Positions 52,278 through 62,930 of a DNA stretch of 64,000 bases are shown piece after piece (within the stretch, counting starts at the first letter, position 1; the number at the start of each line of letters is the position of its first letter). A program made the position numbers and the translations under genes. The stretch is from contig JARBJD010000073.1 of the NCBI GenBank assembly GCA_033064195.1, positions 1-64,000 of the forward strand. The letters are read 5' to 3'. This DNA comes from Blattamonas nauphoetae. Its lineage: Eukaryota > Preaxostyla > Oxymonadida. Below the pieces are notes generated by a model, which was given only the letters and a program-made list of their open reading frames with translations, made no database searches and was not told the origin of the DNA.

Positions 52278-53755
52278 CTACAACCTGATTCGGGGCGTTT
52301 TGGACGGAACGATCACATCGTTTGTGCTCTTACCTCGCTCCCCTTCTTCCACTTTTTCCTCTTCATCTTCTTGAATCACAACTTCTTTGCCGTTTTCTTG
52401 TTCGATTTCGTCTTTTTCGCCTGATTCTTTCTTTGTGGCTTCGGATTTTGATTCGATGTCTGTTTCACGCACCGATCCTTCTTCTCCACCTTCTGTCTCC
52501 CTAAAATGCTCTTTCTTCACAATTTCGTCGTCATTGTCATTTGTTTCCGAGTGATGCTCTGGTTCCTTGTCCGGCTGAGAATCGAAGCTGTTTCCTTCCT
52601 CCTTTCCATATTCTTGTTGGACTTCAAACACTTCCTCCTGTCCATCTTGTTCTTCAGGTTTGTTTCTTCTAGGAAATCCAATTTTTCTGCTGAAGAGCGT
52701 GATTTCCGAGATTCGGAGTTTGATCTTTTTGATGTCCGATTGGACTTCGAACTCCGCGACGATTAGTCTGCTTTGACAGTCTCCAGTGACTTGACTGAAT
52801 AGATGCTGCTTTCTTCTTTTTCGGCTTCTAATTCTGTCCCTTCCGCTTGTTCATCGTCTTCAAATTGATCGTCGGCTTCTGCTTGTTCATCCGCTGCTTT
52901 GCAAACTCCTCATCAAATTCATAGTTTAGCTCATTTTCTTTCATCTCGTTTTCTTCATCGTTTGATTCTTTTTTGCGCTGGTGCACCAAACGAGTGCGTT
53001 TTGACTTCATCTTCGATTTCTTCGTCTTTAACTTGGTGTTATTTGACATCTTCCAGTTCATCAGCTTTTCAATCATCTTTCTCCTGCAAATATTCATGTT
53101 TCGATTCAGCTTGCTTCTTTTCAGGACCTGTCGCGTCAGGATCCTCATCGTCGAGATGTTTGTTTTCGACAACTTCATCATTCTTGGTTTCTTCCCCTGG
53201 GGTATTCTGTTAAGAACCGGGATCTTCGTCCATTTCTTCTTACTGTTCCTCTGCATCTCTGTCTTCACGTTCTGATTGCACAATATCTTGTAGGTTGCGA
53301 TCGGCATCTCCATTGTCTTGTTCACACTCATCTTCAGCTGCCTCTTCCTGTTTGTCTTCAACATTGTCGTTTTCTTCATCTTTTCCATTTCGCCAGTTTG
53401 TTCATGTTCGTTTTCTTCAACTTTCTCATTCTCTCCCATGCTTCGTGTTCCGTCCTCCTCGTTTTCTGCTTGTTCATATTCTCCTTCGATGTCCTCAGTA
53501 ACCTCAATTTTTTGGTCTTCATCCCCTTCCCTTTTGCTTCCTTCGCTTCGTCGCCTTTCTATGTTGTTCTCACAATGTCGAACTGTTTTCGCTATTTTTG
53601 ACGTTCTGCATCAATTCTTTTTCTTTTCTGCAAGGAGAAATTCTCAGTTGTGAGCTGATTCGATGTCTGGGTGACCACCGTCCGTCGAGGTTGTCGATTG
53701 GAGATGGAACTGACCTTTCAGACGGGACATAGTGGAGGGTGGGCTCGGATATCAA
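52278..53755 (-). pseudogene. Acidic Glu/Asp/Lys-rich low-complexity coding remnant
   Basis: One frame near 52278-52660 reads VFEVQQEYGKEEGNSFD, then EHHSETNDNDDEIVKKEHF and further E/K/D-rich stretches. Upstream, another frame keeps the same style with a few stops (AEDECEQDNGDADRN, EETKNDEVVENKHLDDEDPD). The 5' end reads MSRLKGQFHLQSTTSTDGGHP. It is probably one decayed gene with a disordered acidic product. No domain is recognised. Confidence 0.4.
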
Positions 53756-54114
53756 GGAAGGTGAACTTGAAAATCAGGGAAGAGAAGTGAAACGATCAAA
53801 TGGAATGCATACTTCCGGCTGGGCAGTGGAAAATGAAATGGTGGCGGTGTAGAGAAGACGGAGAGTCGGAAGGGCTACCTGTTCGTGAATCCGACGACAA
53901 AGTTCCGGACGAATGTCTGGAAGGGTCTCGAATTGAAAGAACCTTTAATTGGATGGAACTGAACGAGATCAACCCAGGATCTCTTCATCAACTTTGGACC
54001 CCGATTGGAGGAATGTCATAAAGGAAGAAGTAAATCCAAAAAATAGGAAGTGATGTGGATATTTAGGTATTTGTTGAATAAAAAGTGGTCAAGAATCGAA
54101 ATGAACCAGAAAAA
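53756..54114. other. Right inner part of the inverted-repeat-bounded segment
   Basis: No supported gene. Short open pieces on both strands only. Confidence 0.35.
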
Positions 54115-54211
54115 GACGGATCTGCGTGTAGACCTGCAGATCTGCGCCTAGACGGATCTGTAGATCTGCGTCTAGACTTTTCTAGATCTGAGTCTAGACC
54201 TACCCCGAAAT
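54115..54211 (-). repeat. Right arm of the 97-bp inverted repeat
   Basis: Reverse complement of 50927-51023 with scattered differences. Together the arms bracket a 3.1-kb segment of gene pieces, like the ends of a transposon. Confidence 0.85.
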
Positions 54212-54384
54212 GTCCAGTCACGTCCAATGACGTCCAATGGTGGGTGGATCAAGTCGAGATTCACACTTGGCTAAATATGATCAAATTATCTCCATTTCGC
54301 TATTTCTTAAGTGATTATTGTCATTTCTTTGTGAAAATGATTGAATGAGTGAATTGAGGATGAGAGAAGCAAGTCTAAAAATGA

Positions 54385-54672
54385 ATGTCCAATAGAGGTC
54401 GATTGTCCAGTCCAACATTGGCAACGTCCAATCCAATTAACATGCCAATCAACGCGGACCATTGAAACAAGAGAGACGACAGTTCGTGCAATTGGGTCAA
54501 CGCGAACTGGATCATTCTCATCCCAGTCCAGGAAGGGAGAGTATTGTGTATGAATCACTGGATCATGAAAAGAAGAGAACGGAGACCTTTTGAGGATATC
54601 ATCTGTGGGTAGGTCATTTATCGAATGGGAAGAGTTGATCAAACCATAATTATCTCGTGATGAGTATCCCAC
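54385..54672 (-). pseudogene. Family A N-terminal fragment with small repeat insertion
   Basis: TQYSPFLDWDENDPVRVDPIA and TVVSLVSMVR are the typical family A start of exon 2. The frame then enters GTCCAATCC/GTCCAGTCC repeat sequence (54385-54445) and homology ends. The first exon/intron is not clearly preserved. Confidence 0.6.
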
Positions 54673-54689
54673 AAATTAATCCAGATTGT

Positions 54690-55548
54690 TCAAATTTCTT
54701 CTTAAAGGCCGTTGGACACACCACCCCTAATCCTGCTGCACTGTTTATGTATTCGATGACTGTTCTCCTTTCTTCGTCACATCCATCGATATTCAGGGAT
54801 GCTCTGTCATGAGATCTCTGACGCCGCGCTCAGGTTCATCTCGACGACCGCCCTTAAAGCCACACCTGCCAATCTTCTGCACTTGCTTGAGGTTGATCTG
54901 ATCCACCACATCTTCAAGACTATCAATCCACTCACTGTCCCGATTCGACAACGCCTGAATGTCCATCTGGAGATGTTCGACCTGCTGGTGTCAATTCTCA
55001 GCCTCATCGCTCCCCCAGGCAGATATCAGCCGCAGAATGTGTGTACCGCCGCAGACCGACGAAAACATCAAATCGTCATCACAAAAGCCGTCACCACACT
55101 CCGCCCGTACTTCGACCGTGTCTGCCAGAATTGGCACGCCTTCGAGAACAATTGCGGAACAGAATCCGCTCTGGACTTTCTGACCAATCTGCTTGTCTAT
55201 TCGGCGTACTATCCTGCATTGTTGACCATTGTGCAGGAACTTCCGATCGCGTCCGCCATCTCCTGTTTGCTCGCCTCCACCCCCCACCCTTATCATCTTA
55301 TTTGCTTTATGCAGTGGTATGCAGAATTTCACATCAAATGGCAGGTCCACAGCCCCGAAGTTACTTTTCGAGGCAAAGTTGCGTTTGGTTCGCTCAGCGA
55401 CGAAGGAATCGAAAATCTGACCGAACTGATAGCAGATCCCGCCCGATACTTCATCATGTGGAATCCAATAAACAAGGCTTTCCACAACATCCTTTCGGGC
55501 TTCACCCCTTTCAACGTTGAGACACTCGAACCAAAGGAAAGAGCGTAG
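54690..55548 (+). pseudogene. Chimeric family A remnant
   Basis: 54690-54812 encodes FLKAVGHTTPNPAALFMYSM and TVLLSSSHPSIFRDALS, a family A block, and ends at TGA. In another frame from 54799 an open 249-residue stretch follows: ISDAALRFISTTALKATPAN, LDFLTNLLVYSAYYPALL, NLTELIADPARYFIMW. It resembles the divergent relative at 57539-58774 rather than classic family A. A frameshift or a fusion of two relatives explains this. Function unknown. Confidence 0.55.
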
Positions 55549-56224
55549 CTCCTCTGACCAGCCGCAGACCTCTGCAACTCTAAATGGAATCAAACACCAA
55601 ATAAATATCATTCTAGTTTGATTTGTGTCCTCTTTCACAAAGTGCTTAGGTCTCTTTCCACGTCTTCTTTCTTCTCTCCCATTCTCACCTCTCCCCTCCG
55701 AAAAAAGAATGCAGGAGATGGGCATTCTTCCAAACGGGGAAAAGATTCGGAACTTTTGTCTTTTCATTCCTGTTTCTGTTTTCGTTCTCATCCTCCTGCA
55801 TTCTGTTAAGAGAGCTGTCCTCTCGCTGCCATCTGTTTGTCGACGTTTTGTCACCTTTTCAGTGTCTTATCGTGACTTTTATTCTGGTTTAAGAAAATTC
55901 TGAGCGATATCAGGTGACCTTAGCTTCATGGGATGAATCAGTCCGAGAGATGGTGAAGGGCTATTTCTGCCTTCTTCCGGAAGAAATGAACGTTGAAAGG
56001 GGGATAAGCAATCTCAAAACTATCACTCCAGATTGCGTGGCTCCAATGGAGGAATGAATTCTTCTTTCATAGCTGGGTTACACTCGATCATGCCCTTTGT
56101 TCACACGATTGAGTAACCTGGATTGACTATTTTGAATCAATGATTCTTCTCATGCGAACTGCAAATCACAAGAATGATGAATACGAAACAATTTGTGTAA
56201 TGCGGCATTTTATTCAAGTGTAAT
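55549..56224. other. Intergenic region
   Basis: No supported gene; short overlapping ORFs only. Possible 3' regions of the two neighbouring convergent genes. Confidence 0.4.
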
Positions 56225-57304
56225 TCAAACATTAGGAAAATGATGATGACTGGAGAAGAGATGACAGTTGATTCCCAGAAATGTCAGGGAGGTGAATGAG
56301 TGGATCCTCACTTTGTGTCCATATGTGGTTGATTCCGTGTGAAGCAGTGTCAACTCGAGTTCATCTCCGAACCCTTCTTTTTCCAGCATCTGCAGCGTCC
56401 TCTTCCCTCTGCGTACCGTTTCGTCCCCATTCTTCTTCCATGTGTAGATATAGACCGTCAGTTGCCTGAGGATGAACATGCGGATGGATTCGTCTTCCAT
56501 GTTTGAAAGAAGCGACAGAAACACCATTGGGAGGCGAGAAGAAGAAACTAAATCCAGTGTTGGTTGGTGAAAGGCACTCACATCAAAGATTTTGGATAGT
56601 AATTTCACTGTTTCTTGATAGATATAGATTGACGACACGAAAAGAGGATTGCGACTGATCTGGACGAGAGATGGTTCAATTGGGATCAGCACTTCATTCA
56701 ACACGACATCTCGGATTGACTGAGGGTCAGTGTGTGAAGTGGTGGAGAGAGATTGAATTTTGTGTTCAGAGGAGAGCCAGACGCCAAATCTGAAAATGTC
56801 GATAACAGAATTTAGGATGCCCTGATCATCGATCACAGAAAGATTCCGCAGATTTGGTGTTGAAAGGATTCTGGGAAGAAGTCTGGAGGAGACAAGGGCC
56901 AGTTGGTGTGATAATGGACAGTGGTTGAAAAGAGAACAAAAGAATGTCATTGTATCCCTGAATATCGATGGATCAGATGAAGATAATAGCACAGTCATCA
57001 ACTCCACAAAGTCTGGGATGGGGTCTGTCGCACTTTGCCCAATGATCTGAAACAAAACGCCATCTACAACGGATGGCAGATCGGATAACTGGAAGATCCA
57101 TGAAAGGCACTTTGATGCTTGACGGAGAAGTGTCTCGTCAAATTTGTATCCATCTCTGATCATAGCAAGAAGAGAGATGAGAACTTCTGCTTCAGAATCT
57201 ACTGTGAACATGTCATTCTCATTCCACTTCATGAAGGGAGAGTAATCTGCGGAAATCATGTGAGAATGAGGGAAGAAATGATGGATACCATCGGATGAGA
57301 TCAT
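56225..57304 (-). CDS. Family A gene, apparently intact
   Basis: Exon 1 is 57304-57289 (MISSD plus one base), the intron is 57288-57247 (42 bp, GTATCC...CCGCAG), and exon 2 is 57246-56225, for a product of about 345 residues. Reading through the intron is also open, so the splice is supported by comparison with the sister genes. Exon 2 begins YSPFMKWNENDMFTVDSEAEVL. It carries all family blocks: DPIPDFVELMTVLLSSSDPS, LSTPNLRNLSVID, VVLNEVLIPIEPSLVQISRNP, FHQPTLDLVSSSRLPMVF and RGKRTLQMLEKEGFGDELELTLLH. Amphipathic helices throughout suggest a HEAT/ARM-like solenoid. No signal peptide or membrane helix. Function unknown; this is the best intact reference copy here. Confidence 0.75.
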   Translation of the reverse strand: MISSDGIHHFFPHSHMISADYSPFMKWNENDMFTVDSEAEVLISLLAMIRDGYKFDETLLRQASKCLSWIFQLSDLPSVVDGVLFQIIGQSATDPIPDFVELMTVLLSSSDPSIFRDTMTFFCSLFNHCPLSHQLALVSSRLLPRILSTPNLRNLSVIDDQGILNSVIDIFRFGVWLSSEHKIQSLSTTSHTDPQSIRDVVLNEVLIPIEPSLVQISRNPLFVSSIYIYQETVKLLSKIFDVSAFHQPTLDLVSSSRLPMVFLSLLSNMEDESIRMFILRQLTVYIYTWKKNGDETVRRGKRTLQMLEKEGFGDELELTLLHTESTTYGHKVRIHSFTSLTFLGINCHLFSSHHHFPNV

Positions 57305-57538
57305 TTTTGAATCATGTACTTCTCGAGTTATGAAGGTGAGAATGATGAAGACAAAGCCATGGGAAGATCACTACTCAATCCGCCGTTTGACCTTGATTGC
57401 GTGTGATTGGTTGGATATCAATATTTGCTATCAAAAGAATGCAAATGCCTTGACATCAACGGACACTATTGCGAAGCAAGAGAATGCTAAGAATGACAAG
57501 AAAACTGTGAGCAATGGGATGATCGAAATGAACTGTAA

Positions 57539-58774
57539 ATGGGAAACAAGACATCCCTATCGAACTGTATTCCTGAAGTCCGTATTCATCCTTCACCCGA
57601 ATCAAAGCCAATCATCCAGAAAGTTCCGGTATCACTGCACACTCTCGAAACGAACTCAGACTTGTCCCTCGTAGACGAATTGACCCTTTTCGATTCCCTT
57701 GTTGTCCTCGTGAAAGAGAACTCTCCACTTCACCATCCCCTTCAAGACAATGCTGTTCAGCTTTTGGAGAGTCTCAAATCGAAGTGGGATCAAACCGATC
57801 GAGTTGCCAACCGCCGCACTGACCTCATTTCCACTTCAACGGGATCGCCTTCTGACTTCCTGGAGAGCATATTCACTCTTCTCTCCTCTCCTCATTCAAG
57901 AGTAGTTGCAGCTGCGTTGTCATTGCTTTATCAAATTACAAGACAAACATCAACTGAAATCCACCTGCGTCTTGTGGAGACAGATTTCATTGGAACTATC
58001 TTGACACATGTTCACCAACACACACAGCAAATTGCAGGAAATGAAGCAATTCTTTGTTCTCTCCTTGGAATCCTCGAAGAGATCCTTTTCATCGCCCAAC
58101 CGATTGTGTTTCGGGAAATTGGCGTCATCACTCCTTTCGACGCATTCAACCATCGTGAACTCATCTTTCAGGAGGTCATTTCTCCATCTTCTCCCTTTCT
58201 CCACCATCTCTGTCGAAATGTGTCCTTCCTCAGTCGATCCTTGTCCAGCTCCTTCCTGAGACTCTTGGACACTCTCCTGCATTTGAGTCCATTCCATCGT
58301 GCAACGTTGGAGTTCGTTCTCGCTGCTCCGATTGTGATGGCATTCGCGAGTTGTCTCTCGCTCGTCGAAGAATGGAATCCTCTCCGTGCGTCACTCCGCA
58401 GCATCTCCCGTTCGCTGAAAGAATGGAAGGAACAGCCAGCGAATCATCTGAGCCAAGTGAAGTATTGGGAAGGCTACACACACCCATTCGAACACATGTT
58501 CCGATCTGCCTCGCGAAAAGAATGGAAACTTGAAGTCCCAGACGCACAACGGTCGGGAAAAGAGATTCTCGCAGTTTTGATTTCGGAAGGATTCGAAGAC
58601 ACGCTCGACGAGATGCTGATGCACGAGAAGGGCAGACTGCACGACCTCGCAGTTTTCAACGAGTGTCGTGATCTTTCGCGATGGCTGGGATCGAATGTCG
58701 CAGATGATTGGGCCCTTCACTCTCCGCTCCTTTCAAATCACTTTCTCGTCCCGCTGTTTGTGATGGTCGGATGA
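57539..58774 (+). CDS. Divergent family A relative (411 aa), apparently intact
   Basis: One open ORF starting MGNKTSLS, a plausible N-myristoylation signal. It follows the family A order of blocks with weak identity: DFLESIFTLLSSPHSRVVAAALSLL, IFQEVISPSSPFLHHLCRNV, LSPFHRATLEFVLAAPIVMAF, SGKEILAVLISEGFEDTLDEMLMHEKG and DWALHSPLLSNH. An extra segment VKYWEGYTHPFEHMFRSASRKEWKL precedes the end. It is divergent from its neighbour at 57304, with 234 bp between the starts. Probably an older, more constrained member of the solenoid family; function unknown. Confidence 0.7.
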   Translation: MGNKTSLSNCIPEVRIHPSPESKPIIQKVPVSLHTLETNSDLSLVDELTLFDSLVVLVKENSPLHHPLQDNAVQLLESLKSKWDQTDRVANRRTDLISTSTGSPSDFLESIFTLLSSPHSRVVAAALSLLYQITRQTSTEIHLRLVETDFIGTILTHVHQHTQQIAGNEAILCSLLGILEEILFIAQPIVFREIGVITPFDAFNHRELIFQEVISPSSPFLHHLCRNVSFLSRSLSSSFLRLLDTLLHLSPFHRATLEFVLAAPIVMAFASCLSLVEEWNPLRASLRSISRSLKEWKEQPANHLSQVKYWEGYTHPFEHMFRSASRKEWKLEVPDAQRSGKEILAVLISEGFEDTLDEMLMHEKGRLHDLAVFNECRDLSRWLGSNVADDWALHSPLLSNHFLVPLFVMVG

Positions 58775-59049
58775 TCCGCTCAGATCTGCACACAATCAAC
58801 GATCTCCTCCAAACAGGCACGAAAGGTATTTTGTTTGTCATCGTCAACTCATCAGCAGCGTTGGAAGTCAGTTCTCTCACTCGCTTTCCTCGTTTGGACG
58901 TCGAAGAACACGCGTAGCTTGAGAAGAGGATGGAGCAGCTGCCGAAAGCGAGACGAAAGGATGGGTGGATCGGAACACCCATGTGATGGCTCATTGAACC
59001 GTTTTGAGATTTGCAGCTTCTGTTCACTCGCGTCAGTCATCATTTTCAT
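58775..59049. other. 3' flank of the divergent family A relative
   Basis: No supported gene. It ends at the target duplication of the MITE. Confidence 0.35.
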
Positions 59050-59428
59050 CTGTCAGCGAGACAATTGGTTTTTGGTTCTTTTGGTTTTTTCAAAGGGTCG
59101 GATCAGAGCTGTTTTCATGAAATGTGTCAATACGATTCAATAAAGACAACGAGGCTCAATAAATCGGAATAAAAACACAATTGATGTGTTGTTTCAATGG
59201 AATAGCTCACTGGAAAAGGCTCAACCAACGGTCAACCAAACGGTGGTTCTTCAATTCATGCCTTTTCGTGGAAGGAGGTTCGTTTCAATTTGTGATTATG
59301 TGTTATTGAGTGTTCATTTTTGTCAAAGCAACGATAAAAGAGGAAAAGGATCACATTGGGTTGAAATGATACAGATCCGACCCTTTGAAAAAAGTGAGAG
59401 AACCAACAACCAATTGGCTCGCTGACAG
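59050..59428. mobile_element. 379-bp hAT-type MITE
   Basis: Inverted repeats of about 60 bp begin CTGTCAGCGAG(A/C)CAATTGG and include TTTTTTCAAAGGGTCGGATC. An 8-bp target duplication ATTTTCAT is at 59042-59049 and 59429-59436. No coding capacity. Confidence 0.85.
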
Positions 59429-59620
59429 ATTTTCATGCTCACATTATCTTGATTTCGAATTTTTACTGGTTGATATCAAATCATTCGTGTTTACGTGATG
59501 GATAGTCTTGTTTTCCAACACAGCAAATGCTATTTAGAGAGAATTTCCGCTTCGCTCTCCATCAGCCCTTCGGCGTCATCACAATCCTCGCTTACACTCG
59601 AATACACAATATTAATCATC

Positions 59621-60391
59621 ATGACTTTCTCGGACAGTATCCCCTTCTTCTTCTCATCGTCCTTTTCCCATGATTGATCCAGAATACTCTCCATTCCTGT
59701 ACTGGAATCCCAATGATCCAATCACGATTGATTCTGTTGTCCCACCCTTCAATTCTCTTGTTTCTATGGTCACGGATAGCTACAAGTTTGATGAGAAGCT
59801 TGTCACCAAAGCTTCAACGTTTCTTTCTTCGGTGGACCGGACTTTTGGTCGCTCATTCACTCTTGCGAATGATCTGCTGAAGAGCATTGCGCAAAACTCT
59901 CCAAACGCCGCAGAGGTGTTTGTGGATTCGATATCGATTCTCTTGTCTTCGTCTCATCCATCGATATTCAATAATATTCTGTCACTCATTCGCGGTTTTC
60001 TTCTTACCTGTTCAGCGTCAAACCGCCTTTCCATTCTTACCTACAAACTCATTCCCAGAATCCTTTCCACACCATATCTACGTGATCTCTGTTTGGTTGA
60101 GGATAGACACATTCTGAACGACGTGATCTGGATCACTCACACTGCGGTCCACCTTTCCTCCACTGACTGTGTTCGATCCCTTTCCGCCAAATCCGACACT
60201 GACCCTCAATCCGTCCGAGATGTGGTGCTGCATGAAGTGTTGATCCCAATCGAACCATCTCTCGTCCAGATCAGTCGCAATCGTCACCATTTGTCGTGGA
60301 ACGACGCATGCCATGCAGCATTGGGATTACTAATCGATATCTTTGAAATGAGTGCTTTCCATCAACCAACCCTGAATTTCATTTGTTCTTC
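59621..60391 (+). pseudogene. Family A gene truncated by a GTCCT-rich element
   Basis: Exon 1 is 59621-59636 (MTFSD plus one base), the intron is 59637-59682 (46 bp, GTATCC...GATCCAG), and exon 2 starts YSPFLYWNPNDPITIDS. The body has AAEVFVDSISILLSSSHPS, LSTPYLRDLCLVED, SVRDVVLHEVLIPIEPSLVQISRN and FHQPTLNFICSS, then ends abruptly near 60391 in GTCCT repeat sequence. The reading continues about 40 codons into the repeat. The usual last third (FQSLLSKVE..., LQTLEQEGF...) is not found downstream. Function unknown. Confidence 0.7.
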
Positions 60392-60394
60392 TCT

Positions 60395-60815
60395 TGGCTT
60401 GGGTTCGCATGTCCTACCTGTCCTGTCCTGTAGGACAGTCAAAAAGAGGAGGACAATTTGGATAAAAGTGCTGATGACAGGAATTGAACCAGTTTCCAGC
60501 ATTGTCTGACAGTGAAAAGCGAAAATGAAAAATAAGGAGAAAGATGAGAGAATTATGCACATTTTCTGTTTCAGAATCTTTTCTTTAGTGTTTTTTCACA
60601 CTATTTTGATAAAAATCGCGAAAGGGGTCCAAAAGCGTTCGATCAGCCCACCATAGGACATGATAGGACAATTTTAAATCGGGCTCAAACAATAGGACAT
60701 GGAAGGTATTTGAGACATTCGTAATACTTGCATTCCTTTTCCACGATAAAATCGAGGGAGGACAATTGTCCTGTCCTGTCCTATCGTGTCCTATGGTGGC
60801 CCGATCTGTCCTCTC
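60395..60815. mobile_element. GTCCT/AGGAC-rich repeat element
   Basis: Clusters of CCTGTCCTGTCCTGTAGGACAG at the left and GGACAATTGTCCTGTCCTGTCC at the right, with CACCATAGGACA(C/T)GATAGGAC present in both orientations. The outer ends and target duplication are not resolved. It truncates the family A gene. Probably a MITE related in style to the GTCC-type ends seen elsewhere. Confidence 0.5.
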
Positions 60816-61251
60816 AAACCATCATTTTTCTCTAACGCACCTCAACTCTGCTAAACGGCACTTTTGTCTCCGGAGACTGAATCGGCGATGATCCTTGCAT
60901 GTTCTTTTCTCGTGATTATCTTCGTTTTTCACTCTCTCTTCTTTTTTAGACAGTTGATCTTGTGATCGAGTTGATAGCTGAAATGGCCGAACTAAATTGA
61001 AGAATGTGACTATGAAGAACTCTATTGACTCTCACTTTGTATTTTATTTTCATCTTTCCCTTATTGTGTCGACTAAATGCGAATAGACCTCGACTTTTTC
61101 ACACAAGTTTGAACCCCTGAGGATCATGTGATATGTCCACTCAACTGTCTTCCAGTATCCATTCTTCATGTTGTAATCATCATCTTTATCTAGTTCTCTT
61201 CTATTTCTTCGAAATTTAACTCTTGATCGACAAGAAAAATGAACTGATCAT
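60816..61251. other. Gene-free stretch
   Basis: No gene or clear repeat seen. Confidence 0.4.
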
Positions 61252-62140
61252 CAGTCACGGACAAAAGTAAGTGGCCACACCTTCCTGCATTGATGAACAA
61301 ATGATATTTCACACTTTTTTCGTAAACACTTCACATCACTGAAAGACGGAAATTTTTCAAATATAAAAAGGGAGTAGTGTGGTGAAGTGGAAATCAAGAG
61401 ATTTGACTGATGTGCCCTGGGAGGCACTTTTGATTGCGGATGTCACAATATGTCTCCTCTTCCAAGAAGAGGAGATGTGACCTGTATAGTCTGTTCCTCC
61501 ACTGAGAGCTCTCAACTTCCACTCCTCGCAGAGATACTGGACGATCCGCGACGAAAAAGTGTGTTTTCTCTCTTCTTCAACCCTCTTCTGACAACCGTGC
61601 AACACTTCCAACCTCTTTAACTTGTCGTCAGAATGCTTATTCTGTCCTTGTTCGAGAGAGAGCTGACAATTGTGGTGTGAAAAAATGTGGGAGAAAATGT
61701 GCGAATCTCATGTTCCCTACAGCAGGTCTTTACAATTGAGAGAAAGTGAGAATACTCAATAACATCGTCAGAGAGAGCGTTTGATGTCTTTACAAAGCTG
61801 GCTGAAGAGGGATGAAGAAGAGAGAAAACACACTTTTTCGTCGCGGATCGTCCAGTATCTCTGCGAGGAGTGGAAGTTGAGAGCTCTCAGTGGAGGAACA
61901 GACTATACAGGTCACATCTCCTCTTCTTGGAAGAGGAGACATATTGTGACATCCGCAATCAAAAGTGCCTCCCAGGGCACATCAGTCAAATCTCTTGATT
62001 TCCACTTCACCACACTACTCCCTTTTTATATTTGAAAAATTTCCGTCTTTCAGTGATGTGAAGTGTTTACGAAAAAAGTGTGAAATATCATTTGTTCATA
62101 AATGCAGGAAGATTTGGCCACTTACTTTTGTCCGTGACTG
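61252..62140. mobile_element. 889-bp fold-back element with Tc1/mariner-like ends
   Basis: Two nearly perfect inverted arms (about 61252-61620 and 61775-62140) flank a centre of about 150 bp. The outer ends read CAGTCACGGACAAAAGTAAG, the typical look of Tc1/mariner termini. CAT lies next to both ends, and no clear TA duplication is seen. Inside each arm there is a smaller palindrome (CTCCTCTTCCAAGAAGAGGAG). ORFs in the arms are mirror images of each other and not genes. Confidence 0.8.
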
Positions 62141-62930
62141 CATGTTGACATCAGGACACTCAGGAACTTCGTGTCGCATCAATTGTATCGACTGTTTTTC
62201 TGTTCAATTTCTTGTTCTCTCCATTCAATGTTCTTGAATTCACTGGAACTGTTCTGTAGAAACTCCTTCATCATGCTGGTCTGCTCTTTCCCAATTAACT
62301 TGTCAAGCATCGCAGTCTTGTGCAAAATAAACGAAGCAAACAACCAAAAATGCGGAAATCTACGTATATTTCATTGTTCAATCATGTGAAACATGATATA
62401 AATCTCCACCCCTCATCTCAACAAAACATCAACCTCTCCCGTTCTTTAGTTTCGTTCATCCATCTGAAGTCACATCTACCATCATTGCGTGTCCAGATCT
62501 CTTCAGATATAGTCAAGATATCATCCCAGAATCTCAAAAATCGATCAACGCAAAAACGAAGGGTCAAAAACAAATATAAGAACTGACAGCGTGAGAGAAG
62601 AGAAAGATACAGATGAGAGACAAACGGAAGGTGCGTTCGAAAGATAAACCGAGCATGGATGCAAGGCAGATCCGCACCACGAATTCGACACGAATGCGCT
62701 CCCGACGTGGATCCTCCCGGCCGGTCGGCAAACAAATAAAGAACGCATCCTCCAACATCAACCCAAGACGGAGATGGCTATGATTCAACCGCCCAATTCG
62801 GAGTCGGAAATCCAAGGTTAGCACGAGCCACATTCTTCCTGGCGGATAAACACCGACAGTAGCTCACCTGCGCCAGATGGAATCACCGGACATTGACTAC
62901 AAGATTCAGAAGCTCCATGGGAACATGAGT
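62141..62930. other. Region upstream of the CSPP1-like remnant
   Basis: No supported gene. It may contain 5' exons of the following gene, but none could be delimited. Confidence 0.35.

Noticed and set aside
60460-60560. tRNA-like 3' half (GGTTCAATTCC context, minus strand)
   Set aside because: The T-stem has a mismatch and no matching 5' acceptor or D/anticodon arms are found upstream.
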